Assembly: GCF_001647275.1 (NCBI RefSeq)
Contig: NZ_LRMM01000047.1
Location: forward strand, 1-40,389
From: Rufibacter ruber
GTDB taxonomy: Bacteria > Bacteroidota > Bacteroidia > Cytophagales > Hymenobacteraceae
DNA: 40,389 bases
Direction of reading: 5' to 3'
Shown: in pieces, positions 23,966-33,224 of the stretch
Numbering within the stretch: the stretch's first letter is position 1
Layout: each line of letters starts with the position of its first letter
The notes under the pieces: model-generated
Seen by the model: the letters and a program-made list of their open reading frames with translations, nothing else
Databases searched by the model: none
What the model was told of the DNA's origin: nothing
Program-made: the position numbers and the translations under genes

Positions 23966-24982
23966 CTACCAGAGCCACTGCGGGCAAAGCAGGCGGCCTT
24001 TGTTCTGGAGTTTGAGACCTATGATCAACTCGTGGCTGCCGGCGCTGGCGCCGTTCAGTTCGCTGGTGGTTAAGTCATATGAGTAGCCTATGTCTAAGAT
24101 ATAGTTCACGTTGATACCCGCCAGGGCAGCCATGGCGTCTCCGTGCCGGTAAGAGAGACCCGCCCAGATGCGGTTGGCATAGGTGGCTTTCATGTTCAGG
24201 TCAACAGACACAGGGCTGGGGCTGGCCACCTTCACCATGACAGAGGGCTCCAAAGACAAGTCATAGCGCAACCGCAACCGGTACCCGGCCGTCCCGAAGA
24301 AGTGGGGCTGCAGCTCTTGCTGCAGGGTGTTCATGCCTTCGTTCTTAGAGATTTTGTCTGTGAGCAGCTGGGCGGCAGAAATACCCACATAAAAGATGTC
24401 TGAATAGATCCAGGTGCCCAGGCCAAGGTCAAATTTGGTCTTGGTAAGCTGCCCCGGCTGCAGGGCATTGTCGTTTTGGTTGGCCAGGTGAATGGCATTG
24501 CCATCCAGGCGGGCTTGCACCAGGCCACCGGCCATCCCCACTGACATGTTGATGCGTTTGGTGATGGGGTGGTGGTACGCATACGTCAGGTTGAGGCTGG
24601 TATTGCTCAAAGGCCCTGTTTTGTCAACCTGTGCCATGGCGCCAAAGCCGTGGTGGGGCCGTGACTTGTGGAATTTATTTGCGCGGTTGTTGTTGACAGG
24701 CATCTTTGGGACAAACCCTTTCCCTGCTTTGGGGAGGTTAGAGTTCCGGTCGCTCATGCCCAGAGACGTATGCCCGCTAATATAATAGGTGACAGGGGCC
24801 CCTTCAATCCCCACCCACTGCCTGCGGGTGCCCATACGCACGTCTGTGTAGCTTTCAATGCCGGAGAGGGCGGGGTTTAACAGGTAGTTGTTGAACAGGT
24901 ATTGGCTGTACTGGGGCTTTTGCTGAGCGGCAGCTGGCATGGCCAGAACCAATAAAAACAATAGTTGTGCAAGCTTTTTCAT
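23966..24982 (-). CDS. PorP/SprF-family type IX secretion protein
   Basis: A 338-residue outer-membrane barrel protein of the PorP/SprF family, which pairs with large type IX secreted proteins during export or surface attachment. The signal peptide ends MPAAAQQ, and the family opening follows at once: PQYSQYLFNNYLLNPALSGI, then TRRQWVGIEGAP and YYISGHTSLGM. The remainder is beta-strand-rich with GFGAMAQVDKTGPLSNTSL and a typical C-terminal run ending in aromatic W. It begins 6 bp after the stop of the giant adhesin gene on the same strand, so the two form one operon and the protein very likely serves that substrate. Length and order are normal for the family. Confidence 0.93.
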   Translation of the reverse strand: MKKLAQLLFLLVLAMPAAAQQKPQYSQYLFNNYLLNPALSGIESYTDVRMGTRRQWVGIEGAPVTYYISGHTSLGMSDRNSNLPKAGKGFVPKMPVNNNRANKFHKSRPHHGFGAMAQVDKTGPLSNTSLNLTYAYHHPITKRINMSVGMAGGLVQARLDGNAIHLANQNDNALQPGQLTKTKFDLGLGTWIYSDIFYVGISAAQLLTDKISKNEGMNTLQQELQPHFFGTAGYRLRLRYDLSLEPSVMVKVASPSPVSVDLNMKATYANRIWAGLSYRHGDAMAALAGINVNYILDIGYSYDLTTSELNGASAGSHELIIGLKLQNKGRLLCPQWLW

Positions 24983-24988
24983 CTATGC

Positions 24989-27900
24989 TTACTTGATAAT
25001 GGTAACGTTCCCTGAAAGTGGTGGCTTTTTGTCATCTAGCCTGATGATATAGTAATAAGTGGCCGCAGGTAGGGGCTGGCCGTTGTACCGGCCGTCCCAT
25101 GGGGTGGTGTATCCTTTTGATTCAAATACTTTGTTGCCCCAGCGGTTGAAAATCTCCACACGGCAATTAGGGTACGCTTTAAGGTCTGGGAGTTCCCACG
25201 TCTCATTCATGGAGTCTCCGTTGGGGGTAAATCCGTTGGTCAGGTTCACAGGGTGGATGACAGTCACTTTTACCTCGTCTGTAGACACACAGCCTTCTGC
25301 GGTGGTGACGGTAACGGTATACACCTGGCTTTCCAGTCCTTTGAATACTGGGTTGGCGATGTTGTCTTTGGTGAGGCCGGTGCTTGGGAACCATTTGTAA
25401 GACACCCCGCCAGACGCAGTTAACTCAATGTTGTTGCCGCTCTCCACGCTCACGTCTTCGCCGGCGTAAGCTGTAGGGGCAGGAACGGTCACTGTTACCG
25501 GCACCCGGTCACTGGCACAACCTGAGGAAACCGACTGAACATAGAAGGTGGTCGTATTTTGCAGCGGCAAAGTGGTATAGGTGACGCCATCAAAAAGTTT
25601 TTTTCCGCCCTGCTCGGCATCATACCACTCTACCACTGTGCCAGAGGTGCTGATGCTGGCTGACAGCGTGGTGGTGGTGCCTGCGCAAATGGTGGTGCCC
25701 TGGGCAACAGGAGGTGCTGGTCTGGGGTTCGCAGTGATCATTACCGCGGCGCTGATGATGTTATTGCAGCTGCCGGAAAGGACCCTTCTTCTAAACCAGG
25801 TGGTGCGTTGCAGCGTGCCGGGGGTGTAATGCTGTTCTGAGGAGGTTCCAGCCGCGGTGGTGAAGCCAGTGGATTCACTTGTGGTGCTGCTTTCCCAGAC
25901 ATAGGTAAACGTGCCGTTTCCTCCCGAAGGGGTAGAACCCGTCAGCCTGGCCGGTGAAGAACCCACGCAAATGGTTTGGTCAGTACTGATGGTATTGTTG
26001 GTCACCGCCGCAAACACGGTCACTTTCACCGTATTAGAAGTACTGGTAGAGGCACCTGAGCTTACCTTGCGGCGGAACCACGCAGTCTGTTGCAAAGCAG
26101 CCGGGGCGTAATTCTTGTCATCTGCAATGCCGGGGGCGGTAACAAAACCAGACGTAGGGCTGGTGGTGCTCATTTCCCAGGCGTAGCTGAAGTCGCCGTC
26201 ACCACCTACCGGGTCAGAGCCGGTTAAGGTAGCCGGCGTTGAACCAGCACAGATATTCTGATCTGCGGTGATGGTGTTCTGGCTAACGGCAGTTCTGATG
26301 GTGATGGTGACTACCCCGCTGATGTGGCGGCAGCCGCCAGAGATCACAACCCTTCTGAACCAGGTAGTCTGGGTGAGAGGGCCAGGGGAGTACGTTCTGC
26401 TGTTTCCATTTTCCTCTATGGCCGTAAAGCCGGTAGAGGAGCCGGTGGTGCTGCTCTGCCACTCAAATGAGTAGGTGCCGTTTCCGCCGGAGGGAGTGGT
26501 GCCAGAAAGGGTATTGGGCTTGCTGTTGCCGTAGATCACCTGGTCTGCCGTGATAAAGTTGTTGTTGATGGCAGGGCTTACCGTGATTTTAACCGGCTCG
26601 CTTACGTGCGGAACACAGTTTTCTGACTTAACAATTCGGCGGTACCACATGCTCTGGAATAACGTGCCGGGGGTGTAATTGGGAGATGTGCTGGAGCCGC
26701 TGGCATTAGTAAAAGTCATGCCGTCTGCACTGCTCTCCCACTGGTAGGTGAACTTGCCATTGCTCCCGGTGGGCACGCTGCCCAGGATGGTGGCTGCGGC
26801 ACTTCCGGCACACACTTGCTGGCCTTCTGCCAGTATATTATTCCCAATTGGGTCCAGTACGGCCACCGCTATTGAAATGCGGGGGCTGGCACAGTTGCCT
26901 CTCACCGCCTGTACATAAAACAGGCTGCTCTGGAATAGATTTGAGGTGGTGAAAGAGGCGGTGCCGCGGGCTACGGCAGTGCCGCCGGTAGGCTCAGTAT
27001 ACCACTCATATACCACATCTGTCAGGGGGCTTTTCACGGTCAAGGTAGCCCTTTCAGAATGGCATACCGTGACGGCGGCTACCTGTGGAGCTGCAGGGAG
27101 CTGGCTTACTGTTACTTTGACCACGTTGCTGATGGCTCCGGCACATGCCCCGGCCGTTACTCTTCTCCGGAACCAGGTGGTCTGGGTTAATACTGCGGGG
27201 GCATAATCCTGGGCCGTAGCTTCTCCCGCTGCTGTGGTAAACCCAGAGGTGGCACTGTTGGTGCTGCTTTCCCAGACATAGGTGTAATTGCCGTCTCCTC
27301 CGGTGGGCAATTGGCCTTTCAACAAGGCTGGGGCTGTCTGGGCGCAGATGCTTTGGTCATCACTGATGGTATTTTGGGCAATAGCAGGTTGTACCTCTAC
27401 TTTTACCGCTTCAGAATAATCAGAGCAGGGGTATGAGGTGACTTTTCTGCGGTACCAGGTTGTCTGTTGTAGCACGCCAGGGTTAAAGTTGATCTGGTTG
27501 CTGATAATGCCGGTGATTGGACCAAAACCTGAAGTGGCGCTGGTGGTGCTCATCTCCCAAGCGTATTGATAGCCATTGTTGCCACCGGTAGGGGTGCTGC
27601 CTACCAGCTGCGGAGAGGTGGTGCCGGCGCAAATAGTATGGCCAGAGGCAATAGTATTGTTTTCTATTACTGGGTTTACCGTAACAGTGACCGCTTTTCT
27701 GACGGAAGAAGGGCAGCCGCTTAGGGAAACGGTTTGAGCATAGTAAGTGGTGGTCTCTTCCAGCTTTGGTGTTGTCAGGGCATGGCCTTCATGGATCAGG
27801 TTGCCGCCTGTTGGGGCGTCATACCACTGTACCCGGTAATCACTGGAGGCAGGGGTGGCGGTTAGCACGGTGCTGCTGCCTTGGCAAATGGTCACATTGC

Positions 27901-30900
27901 TGGCCGTTGGGGCAACTGGTAAAGGCAGTACTGTCACCTTGATGGCTCCGCTGGTTAAGGTACACTGGCCAGAGAGGGTAACTCTTCTATACCAGACAGT
28001 AGCTGAAGTGTTGGAGATGACACCTGGTGCATAGGTATCGTCAGTGCCATTGTTCGGAATGGTAGTGAAACCGGCAGTAGCACTGGTGGTGCTTTTCTCC
28101 CATCTGTAGGTGTAGGTTCCATCTCCGCCAGTGGCGGCCTGCACTTGAATTGCCGGAACCGGTGAGCCTGCGCACACCGTGATGTCTGCCGGCATGGTTA
28201 CGGGAACAATAGCAGGGGTAACGACTACTTGTACCACGTTAGAATATTCAACACATGCTCCCATGGTCACCTTGCGTCTGAACCAGGTAGTGGTTCTGAG
28301 GGCGCCAGAGGAATAATTCTGCCCAGTGAATGTTCCCGGAGCGGTGGTAAACGTTTGCTCATCAGTACTTACTTCCCACACGTAAACAGGGGTGCCGTTG
28401 CCGCCGGTTGGTTTAGTGCCGGTAATGGTGGCAGGTGTGGCGTCCTGGCAGATGGCGGCCACCTGTGCGATGGTATTGTTGGCGATAGGAGGTTGAACCG
28501 TCACTTTTACCGCGGTGCGCGACACGGTACAACCACCGGTGGCGGTGCTTTGTACATAGTACGTAGTGGTAGCGGTGAGGGCAGGCGTTTCAAAGGAATC
28601 ACCGGTAAATAAGGGCTCTCCGCCAATTGAGGAGGCATACCATTCATACGGTCCGCCGGGGGCAGTAGCCGTTAAGGTGGCGGTGGCGCCGCTGCAGATG
28701 GTAACGCCGGCTGCCGTAGGCGGTTGAGACAATGGGTTCACAGAAACCTGAACCGCAGCTGTGTATTGAGCACAACCATCTATGGTTACTCTCCGGCGGA
28801 ACCAGGTAGTCTGGGTCAAGTTGCCCGGTTGGAAAGACTGCTGGTTGTTAGTACCTGTTGCCGCGGTAAAAGAGGCGGTGGCGCTGGTCGTGCTGCTTTC
28901 CCACAGATACTGAGGAGTTCCTCCGTTTCCGCCGCCAGGCAGTGATCCCTCAATCAAAGCCGGTTTGGTGCCAGAGCAGATTGTTTGGGCTGCTGTAAGA
29001 AGGGTATTGCCGGTTACGGCCGGTACTACGGTTACTTTGACCGGGGCAGACACACTAGTGCAGTTGCCTGAGGCAGAAGTAACGGTACGTCTGAACCAGG
29101 TACTCTGGGTAATTTTACCAGGGCTGTAGTTGGCAGAAGTTCTGGTATTAGCGGCAGAGGTAAACGTAACCCCATCTGTGCTGCTCTCCCATAAATACTT
29201 AAAGGAATTGTCACCTCCAGACAGCGTACCTCCGGTTAAGGTAGTGGCCGTGCCCCCAAGGCAGATGGTGTGCGCCTGGCCAATGGTATTGCCTGTAATA
29301 GCAGGGTAAACTGTAACTTTAATAGGGGTACGGTTGCTGGAGGCGCAACTTTCTGGGGTGACAGTAGCGGCATAATACGTGACCGTGCCAGCAGTGAGAA
29401 TAGGGGTGGTAAATTTCTCACCCGTTCCCAGGGCTTCTCCGCCAGTGGCGGCCGCAAACCAGGTTACCGTGCCGCCGGTGGCGGAGGCGGCTAACGTGGC
29501 AGAACTACCAGCGCAGGATATAATTTCAGCTACTGCCGTGGTAGGCGCGGCTGGCAAAGGCTGAACGGTTACGGTCACCGGCACCCGTTGTGGTGCCGTA
29601 CAATTATTGGCAGACACCGCCTCTACATAATATGTGGTAGTTGCAGTAAGGGCAGGGGTGGTGAAGGAGGCATTTGAGCCAAGGACAGTGGTGGCTTCTT
29701 GAGATGCATACCAGTTGTACCGGGCGGCGTTGCCCTCTGCTGTAAGAGTGGCAGTTGTGCCGTAACAGATAAGGGCTGGGGCAACCTTTGGTAACACGGG
29801 TTGCTCCAGAATTGTCACGGTCTGAACCGCTGCCGTAGAAACCCCACATTCGTTCCAAATCTCTACTTTCACCTGAAACTGGCCCGGATCTGTAAAGTTG
29901 ATGGTAGGATTGGCCTCGGTGGCCATGTTCGCATCAGCGAAAGAGGCGCCGGCTCCCTGCAGGGTCCACTGGTAGCGGGAAATAGTGCCGCCTTTGGTGT
30001 CATACACCGGGGCATGCGCAGAGTTGGCGGCGGTGAAGGCAATGGTCTGCGGGCCGCAATAAGTGGCAGTGGCAGGCAATGTAACCGTAGGCTTGTCTCT
30101 GATGATGATTTCCTCTGTGGCGGTGGTAGTGCCGCAGGCGTTTTTAGCCGAGAGCTTAACGCTGTATTTGCCGGGCTTGGTGAATAAAAAGACGGGGCTG
30201 GCGTCTTTGTCTGTACCACTGGCGTATGTCACCCCTTCGGCGGGCAGTACTGACCAGGTATATTGCACGCCTGTGCCTGAGGAAAGGTTGCTGACCGCCA
30301 CTTTGTTAGGGGTACAGCCGTTCAGTTGCTCCGGTAACAGCTTGAAAGCCGCTACGCCCGGCTCCTGAACGGTGATGGTTTTAGAGGTCTCATCGCCTTG
30401 GCAGGTAGAGCTGCTGCCTACGGGGTCAACTTTTAACTTGATCACGTAGACACCCGGTTGGGTGAAAATAATAGACGGTTTCTCTGAGGTTGAGCTGGTG
30501 GCGTTGGTGTAGGTCCAGCCAGTGGCAGGTTCAATAGACCAGTTGCGTCTGTAGGCGCCGCTGTTGCTGGGGTTGTTCCCGTTGAAACCTCCCGTAGACT
30601 CGTCCTGGAAATCTACCTTCTGGTTAACACAGACAGGGCTGCCTGGTTTAAAGGAAAAACCGGCAATGGGTTTGGAGGAAACAATGATACCGCTTACTGA
30701 AGATGTGGTTTTGCGGTTTACACAGTCAATTGCCTCGCCGTAGATGGTAAAGCCGTTGGCTGTTTCCCTTGATGATTTAGTGAAGGTATGGGTGATGCTG
30801 GCCGGTATGGTGGCCTGGGTGAAGTACATAGGCTCACTGCCATCATCAAACCAGATTTTATAGGTGGTAGAGGGGGAGTTGCTGGTGATCCCCGTGATCC

Positions 30901-31339
30901 CGAAGGTGAAGGTGGCAGGGGCGCAGTCTGAGGTGTTACCTGGGCTTTGCAAACCAAAACCAGGGTTGCTGCCGTTAAACACAGTGTAGGTTTTACTTTC
31001 AGTGCAGCCGCTTTGGCTGGTGACAGTGACCTTCAGGTCAAACTTGCCCCGGGTTTTATACGTGTGGTTGGCAACGTCAAAAGAGGCCGGATACGTGTTT
31101 TTCTGCCCGTCACCCCACTCAATGGTATACTCTTTGTTGGTGGCAATGGTGGTAGACGTATTGTAGATCTCCAGCTTGTAATCATAGGAGCCCACAATAG
31201 AGCTACACTGAATAAAGTTCTCAGCATTGGCATCTGCTATGCTGGGGTCTGGCTGGTCTGGGCAGCTTTGGGCGTAAGAGGTTAAGCTCCAGAAGAGAAG
31301 GAGGCTTAAGAAGCACAGTATTTTTTTATAGGGCGACAT
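24989..31339 (-). CDS. Giant secreted surface protein with PKD/Ig-like repeats and CHU_C (type IX) tail
   Basis: A protein of about 2,116 residues from the ATG at 31339; a GTG at 31366 would only lengthen the leader. A signal peptide (KKILCFLSLLLFWSLTSYAQ) is followed by about six PKD-type domains (about nt 31250 down to 29815). Then come 16 Ig-like modules of two kinds over about 4.3 kb. Ten A modules carry NNTI..., YxWESST and TTWFRR; six B modules carry TIC.G.xATL, EWY...GG and TTYYVQ. The order is BB-AAB-AAB-AAB-AAAAB. The end (TNGFTPNGDSMNETWELPDL to the stop) is the gliding-motility-associated C-terminal (CHU_C) signal for type IX export. It is probably an adhesin or matrix protein on the cell surface; the ligand is unknown. 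A PorP/SprF gene follows 6 bp downstream. Confidence 0.92.
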   Translation of the reverse strand: MSPYKKILCFLSLLLFWSLTSYAQSCPDQPDPSIADANAENFIQCSSIVGSYDYKLEIYNTSTTIATNKEYTIEWGDGQKNTYPASFDVANHTYKTRGKFDLKVTVTSQSGCTESKTYTVFNGSNPGFGLQSPGNTSDCAPATFTFGITGITSNSPSTTYKIWFDDGSEPMYFTQATIPASITHTFTKSSRETANGFTIYGEAIDCVNRKTTSSVSGIIVSSKPIAGFSFKPGSPVCVNQKVDFQDESTGGFNGNNPSNSGAYRRNWSIEPATGWTYTNATSSTSEKPSIIFTQPGVYVIKLKVDPVGSSSTCQGDETSKTITVQEPGVAAFKLLPEQLNGCTPNKVAVSNLSSGTGVQYTWSVLPAEGVTYASGTDKDASPVFLFTKPGKYSVKLSAKNACGTTTATEEIIIRDKPTVTLPATATYCGPQTIAFTAANSAHAPVYDTKGGTISRYQWTLQGAGASFADANMATEANPTINFTDPGQFQVKVEIWNECGVSTAAVQTVTILEQPVLPKVAPALICYGTTATLTAEGNAARYNWYASQEATTVLGSNASFTTPALTATTTYYVEAVSANNCTAPQRVPVTVTVQPLPAAPTTAVAEIISCAGSSATLAASATGGTVTWFAAATGGEALGTGEKFTTPILTAGTVTYYAATVTPESCASSNRTPIKVTVYPAITGNTIGQAHTICLGGTATTLTGGTLSGGDNSFKYLWESSTDGVTFTSAANTRTSANYSPGKITQSTWFRRTVTSASGNCTSVSAPVKVTVVPAVTGNTLLTAAQTICSGTKPALIEGSLPGGGNGGTPQYLWESSTTSATASFTAATGTNNQQSFQPGNLTQTTWFRRRVTIDGCAQYTAAVQVSVNPLSQPPTAAGVTICSGATATLTATAPGGPYEWYASSIGGEPLFTGDSFETPALTATTTYYVQSTATGGCTVSRTAVKVTVQPPIANNTIAQVAAICQDATPATITGTKPTGGNGTPVYVWEVSTDEQTFTTAPGTFTGQNYSSGALRTTTWFRRKVTMGACVEYSNVVQVVVTPAIVPVTMPADITVCAGSPVPAIQVQAATGGDGTYTYRWEKSTTSATAGFTTIPNNGTDDTYAPGVISNTSATVWYRRVTLSGQCTLTSGAIKVTVLPLPVAPTASNVTICQGSSTVLTATPASSDYRVQWYDAPTGGNLIHEGHALTTPKLEETTTYYAQTVSLSGCPSSVRKAVTVTVNPVIENNTIASGHTICAGTTSPQLVGSTPTGGNNGYQYAWEMSTTSATSGFGPITGIISNQINFNPGVLQQTTWYRRKVTSYPCSDYSEAVKVEVQPAIAQNTISDDQSICAQTAPALLKGQLPTGGDGNYTYVWESSTNSATSGFTTAAGEATAQDYAPAVLTQTTWFRRRVTAGACAGAISNVVKVTVSQLPAAPQVAAVTVCHSERATLTVKSPLTDVVYEWYTEPTGGTAVARGTASFTTSNLFQSSLFYVQAVRGNCASPRISIAVAVLDPIGNNILAEGQQVCAGSAAATILGSVPTGSNGKFTYQWESSADGMTFTNASGSSTSPNYTPGTLFQSMWYRRIVKSENCVPHVSEPVKITVSPAINNNFITADQVIYGNSKPNTLSGTTPSGGNGTYSFEWQSSTTGSSTGFTAIEENGNSRTYSPGPLTQTTWFRRVVISGGCRHISGVVTITIRTAVSQNTITADQNICAGSTPATLTGSDPVGGDGDFSYAWEMSTTSPTSGFVTAPGIADDKNYAPAALQQTAWFRRKVSSGASTSTSNTVKVTVFAAVTNNTISTDQTICVGSSPARLTGSTPSGGNGTFTYVWESSTTSESTGFTTAAGTSSEQHYTPGTLQRTTWFRRRVLSGSCNNIISAAVMITANPRPAPPVAQGTTICAGTTTTLSASISTSGTVVEWYDAEQGGKKLFDGVTYTTLPLQNTTTFYVQSVSSGCASDRVPVTVTVPAPTAYAGEDVSVESGNNIELTASGGVSYKWFPSTGLTKDNIANPVFKGLESQVYTVTVTTAEGCVSTDEVKVTVIHPVNLTNGFTPNGDSMNETWELPDLKAYPNCRVEIFNRWGNKVFESKGYTTPWDGRYNGQPLPAATYYYIIRLDDKKPPLSGNVTIIK

Positions 31340-31592
31340 GGTGCCGAGAAGGTAATGGTATGACACGTACTAAAAGTCAGAAAGCACTAAGTGAAAAGGC
31401 AGAACAACTGCTGGGTTCTACTTTATACCTGGTGGGAGCGGTGCTGCCCAGAAAGCATGTCTTCTGTACTATTAAAAGATATCTGCCGCAGGGCGTATTG
31501 CGCCATCACCTGGCAGGGCTGGGGGGAAGTTTGAGGGGAAGATGTTATAAATAATGAGTATAATGGTTTCATAGGTTTAAAGTTGAATTGCA

Positions 31593-31600
31593 CAAATGTA
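31593..31600 (-). promoter_or_regulatory. -7 box of the giant-protein operon (tentative)
   Basis: TACATTTG on the minus strand fits TAnnTTTG exactly. It would leave a 5' UTR of about 245 nt before the ATG at 31339. No matching -33 element is visible. Confidence 0.35.
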
Positions 31601-31743
31601 ACACTTGTGCGAGGTTGTTGGTTTATGTTAAATATCGTCTTCGTTAGAAAAGTGATGTTACTATGGCTGTTTTAATGGCGGTAACATGTTATCTTTCAAT
31701 ATTAGTTCAAACCTTCGGATAAAATTCCCGTATTTATCTCACT

Positions 31744-31773
31744 TAAACAATATAAACATTTTAATATTGTTTA
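31744..31773. repeat. AT-rich 10-bp inverted repeat
   Basis: TAAACAATAT (31744-31753) and ATATTGTTTA (31764-31773) around a 10-nt spacer. The size fits an operator for a dimeric regulator, though chance cannot be excluded in such AT-rich DNA. Confidence 0.4.
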
Positions 31774-31965
31774 TAACATATATTGGTTGTATTCCTTTTG
31801 TTAAGAAAAGTGGTAATATTGTACAATTATGTATAGCTGCCTAAGCTTCTAAACATAATTTTGAAATGTCTCCGAGATTGGTTTACTTTAACTACAGGTT
31901 TGAAGCATTCATCTTGCTAAATGGGGGGTTCGGCTAGTGACTACTCCCGCTCGCCGAAATACTTT

Positions 31966-31994
31966 TTGCAAAGAGAATTAACCTAGTACCTTTG
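31966..31994 (+). promoter_or_regulatory. Promoter of the candidate small RNA
   Basis: TTG at 31966-31968 (within TTTTTG), 18 nt, then a perfect TACCTTTG at 31987-31994. No open reading frame begins downstream within the transcript it would make. Confidence 0.68.
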
Positions 31995-32000
31995 AGACAT

Positions 32001-32180
32001 CAAAACAGCAAAACAGTTGCTGGTTAAGAAATTAAGGAGCAGCGAGGCACTCTTGCCTTGGCAGGGGCGTCAAAAGATCTGGTGCTTATTGGGGGATATG
32101 CTACAGACGCTGATGACATTTGTTTCGCCTGCTCCTACCCATCACAGACCTCTCAGTGAAAACTGAGAGGTCTTTTTTTT
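32001..32180 (+). ncRNA. Candidate structured small RNA of about 180 nt
   Basis: It starts about 7 nt after a strong promoter and ends in a strong terminator, with no coding potential. Three stems are visible. A 5' hairpin CAGCAA/TTGCTG has a 5-nt loop (32006-32022). A long stem pairs GGAGCAGCGAGGCA (32036-32049) with the run 32121-32135 over 14 pairs, including two G-T, with one bulged C at 32128. The third stem is the terminator. Inside the long stem, GCGTC and GACGC can also pair. The size and single long helix recall 6S RNA, but the usual open central bubble was not demonstrated, and it does not match tmRNA or SRP RNA motifs. The next gene (PAP2) starts 52 bp after it. Confidence 0.6.
32146..32180 (+). 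terminator. Intrinsic terminator of the small RNA
   Basis: A perfect 12-bp stem AGACCTCTCAGT/ACTGAGAGGTCT (32146-32157 with 32162-32173), GAAA tetraloop, followed by a run of eight T including the last stem base. Confidence 0.9.
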
Positions 32181-32231
32181 CGCAAGGTTTCCGGCCTTGA
32201 TCCCAACGCGCCTTTTCCCGTAAGGAAGGGC

Positions 32232-33029
32232 ATGCGTGTACCTCATCTCCCTTTGCACCGGGTAATCTCCCAAATGTTACACAAGGCCCGCCAGCTGAGG
32301 GCGGTGCGCTGGTTGCAGCGCAGGTTTCCTGCCTTGTTCCACTTCCTGCTGCAGCGGTTCAACCCAAAGAAACTTTACGGGCTGCCTTTGACACTGGTAC
32401 TACTGGTGGGGGCGGTGCAGCTCAGCCTGCTCTCTGAACTGACAGAGCAGGTGATGGAGGCAGAGGAGATGGTGCAGGTAGACCGGCAGCTCACCTCAGC
32501 CCTGTACAACGGCAGAACCTCCCTGGGGGCCACTTTTTTTCTGGGGGCCACCCAGCTGGGGGGGCAGTTGGGGGCCATTGGGCTGGGGCTGCTGTTGTCG
32601 TTTTTCCTGGCGCGGCAGAAACGGTGGCGAAGCATACTGGTGTTCTGGCTTGTGCTGGGGGCGGTGGGGCTGTCAGTGCGCTACGGCAAAGAGTGGCTCC
32701 AGCGGCCCAGGCCCGAAAACGTAGCGTATGTGACCTACCAGCATTTCTCCTTCCCCAGCGGGCACTCCACTACGGCCACCGCCTTGTTTGGGATGGGGGC
32801 CTACCTGTTGGCGAGGCACGTGCGGCAGCGGCGCTATTGGCTGTACACAGGGGCTGCAATAGCGGTGGTGCTCGTTGGCTTTAGCCGCATGTACCTGGGC
32901 GCACATTACCTCTCAGATGTGCTGGCGGGGTTTCTGCTGGGGAGCCTTTGGGTGCTGGTGGGCATCAGTCTCCTGGAATGGCTCCAGTACCGGCGGCGGT
33001 CCGGCACGTCCCCTTCTGCCGCCCCGTAA
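32232..33029 (+). CDS. PAP2-family membrane phosphatase
   Basis: A 265-residue integral membrane phosphatase of the type-2 phosphatidic acid phosphatase family. The N-terminal 50 residues are basic and cytoplasmic, then five or six helices follow. All three active-site motifs are present: KEWLQRPRP, FPSGHSTTA and SRMYLGAHYLSD, with the catalytic His in the second and third. Likely substrates are lipid phosphates such as undecaprenyl pyrophosphate or phosphatidic acid. The ATG at 32232 fits; a second possible start is not obvious. The gene has no close partner: the candidate small RNA ends 52 bp before it, and a palindrome begins 16 bp after its stop. Confidence 0.93.
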   Translation: MRVPHLPLHRVISQMLHKARQLRAVRWLQRRFPALFHFLLQRFNPKKLYGLPLTLVLLVGAVQLSLLSELTEQVMEAEEMVQVDRQLTSALYNGRTSLGATFFLGATQLGGQLGAIGLGLLLSFFLARQKRWRSILVFWLVLGAVGLSVRYGKEWLQRPRPENVAYVTYQHFSFPSGHSTTATALFGMGAYLLARHVRQRRYWLYTGAAIAVVLVGFSRMYLGAHYLSDVLAGFLLGSLWVLVGISLLEWLQYRRRSGTSPSAAP

Positions 33030-33045
33030 CTCTGCAACCGCATGT

Positions 33046-33085
33046 CTGTTTTAGGGCTGTTTTTCAGAAAACAGCCCTAAAACAG
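33046..33085. repeat. Intergenic palindrome copy 18 (perfect 18-bp arms)
   Basis: A perfect 18-bp stem with TCAG loop (CTGTTTTAGGGCTGTTTT / AAAACAGCCCTAAAACAG). It can serve as the reference core for the family and lies 16 bp past the PAP2 stop. Confidence 0.96.
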
Positions 33086-33187
33086 CCCTCCTGCATGGTT
33101 CTGTGCTGAGGCTTCCGGGTTTGCCCAAACGGCCTGGCCAATGCATGCCCGCCCGGCTATTGCTTAGGCAGTAGAGCAGTTTTTCAG

Positions 33188-33195
33188 TATATTTG
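33188..33195 (+). promoter_or_regulatory. -7 box upstream of the coiled-coil/zinc-ribbon gene
   Basis: TATATTTG matches TAnnTTTG exactly and sits 29 bp before the ATG at 33225. The best TTG upstream is 25 nt away, longer than usual. Confidence 0.48.
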
Positions 33196-33224
33196 GGCTG
33201 TTCCACTAACCAGCGCAAGCGTAC

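Larger units (their letters stand above)
31340..31965. other. 626-bp AT-rich non-coding region upstream of the giant protein
   Basis: No supported gene. GC falls sharply from about 31560 to 31900. It holds a perfect minus-strand -7 box at 31593-31600, a 10-bp AT inverted repeat (31744-31773) and, at its right edge, the promoter of the candidate small RNA. It probably contains the control region of the giant operon. Confidence 0.55.

Noticed and set aside
25059-30368. Many plus-strand open frames across the giant gene
   Set aside because: They are shadows caused by its repetitive, GC-rich minus-strand coding sequence; none has a start context or recognisable domain.
31360-31554. A 64-codon plus-strand open frame at the left of the AT-rich region
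   Set aside because: No promoter, no signal or domain, and it begins inside the 5' leader of the giant operon on the other strand.
32001-32180. The small RNA as tmRNA or SRP RNA
   Set aside because: It is too short for tmRNA, lacks a tRNA-like T arm and CCA end, and lacks the GGAA-loop and AGCAG motifs of SRP RNA. 6S remains possible but was not shown.
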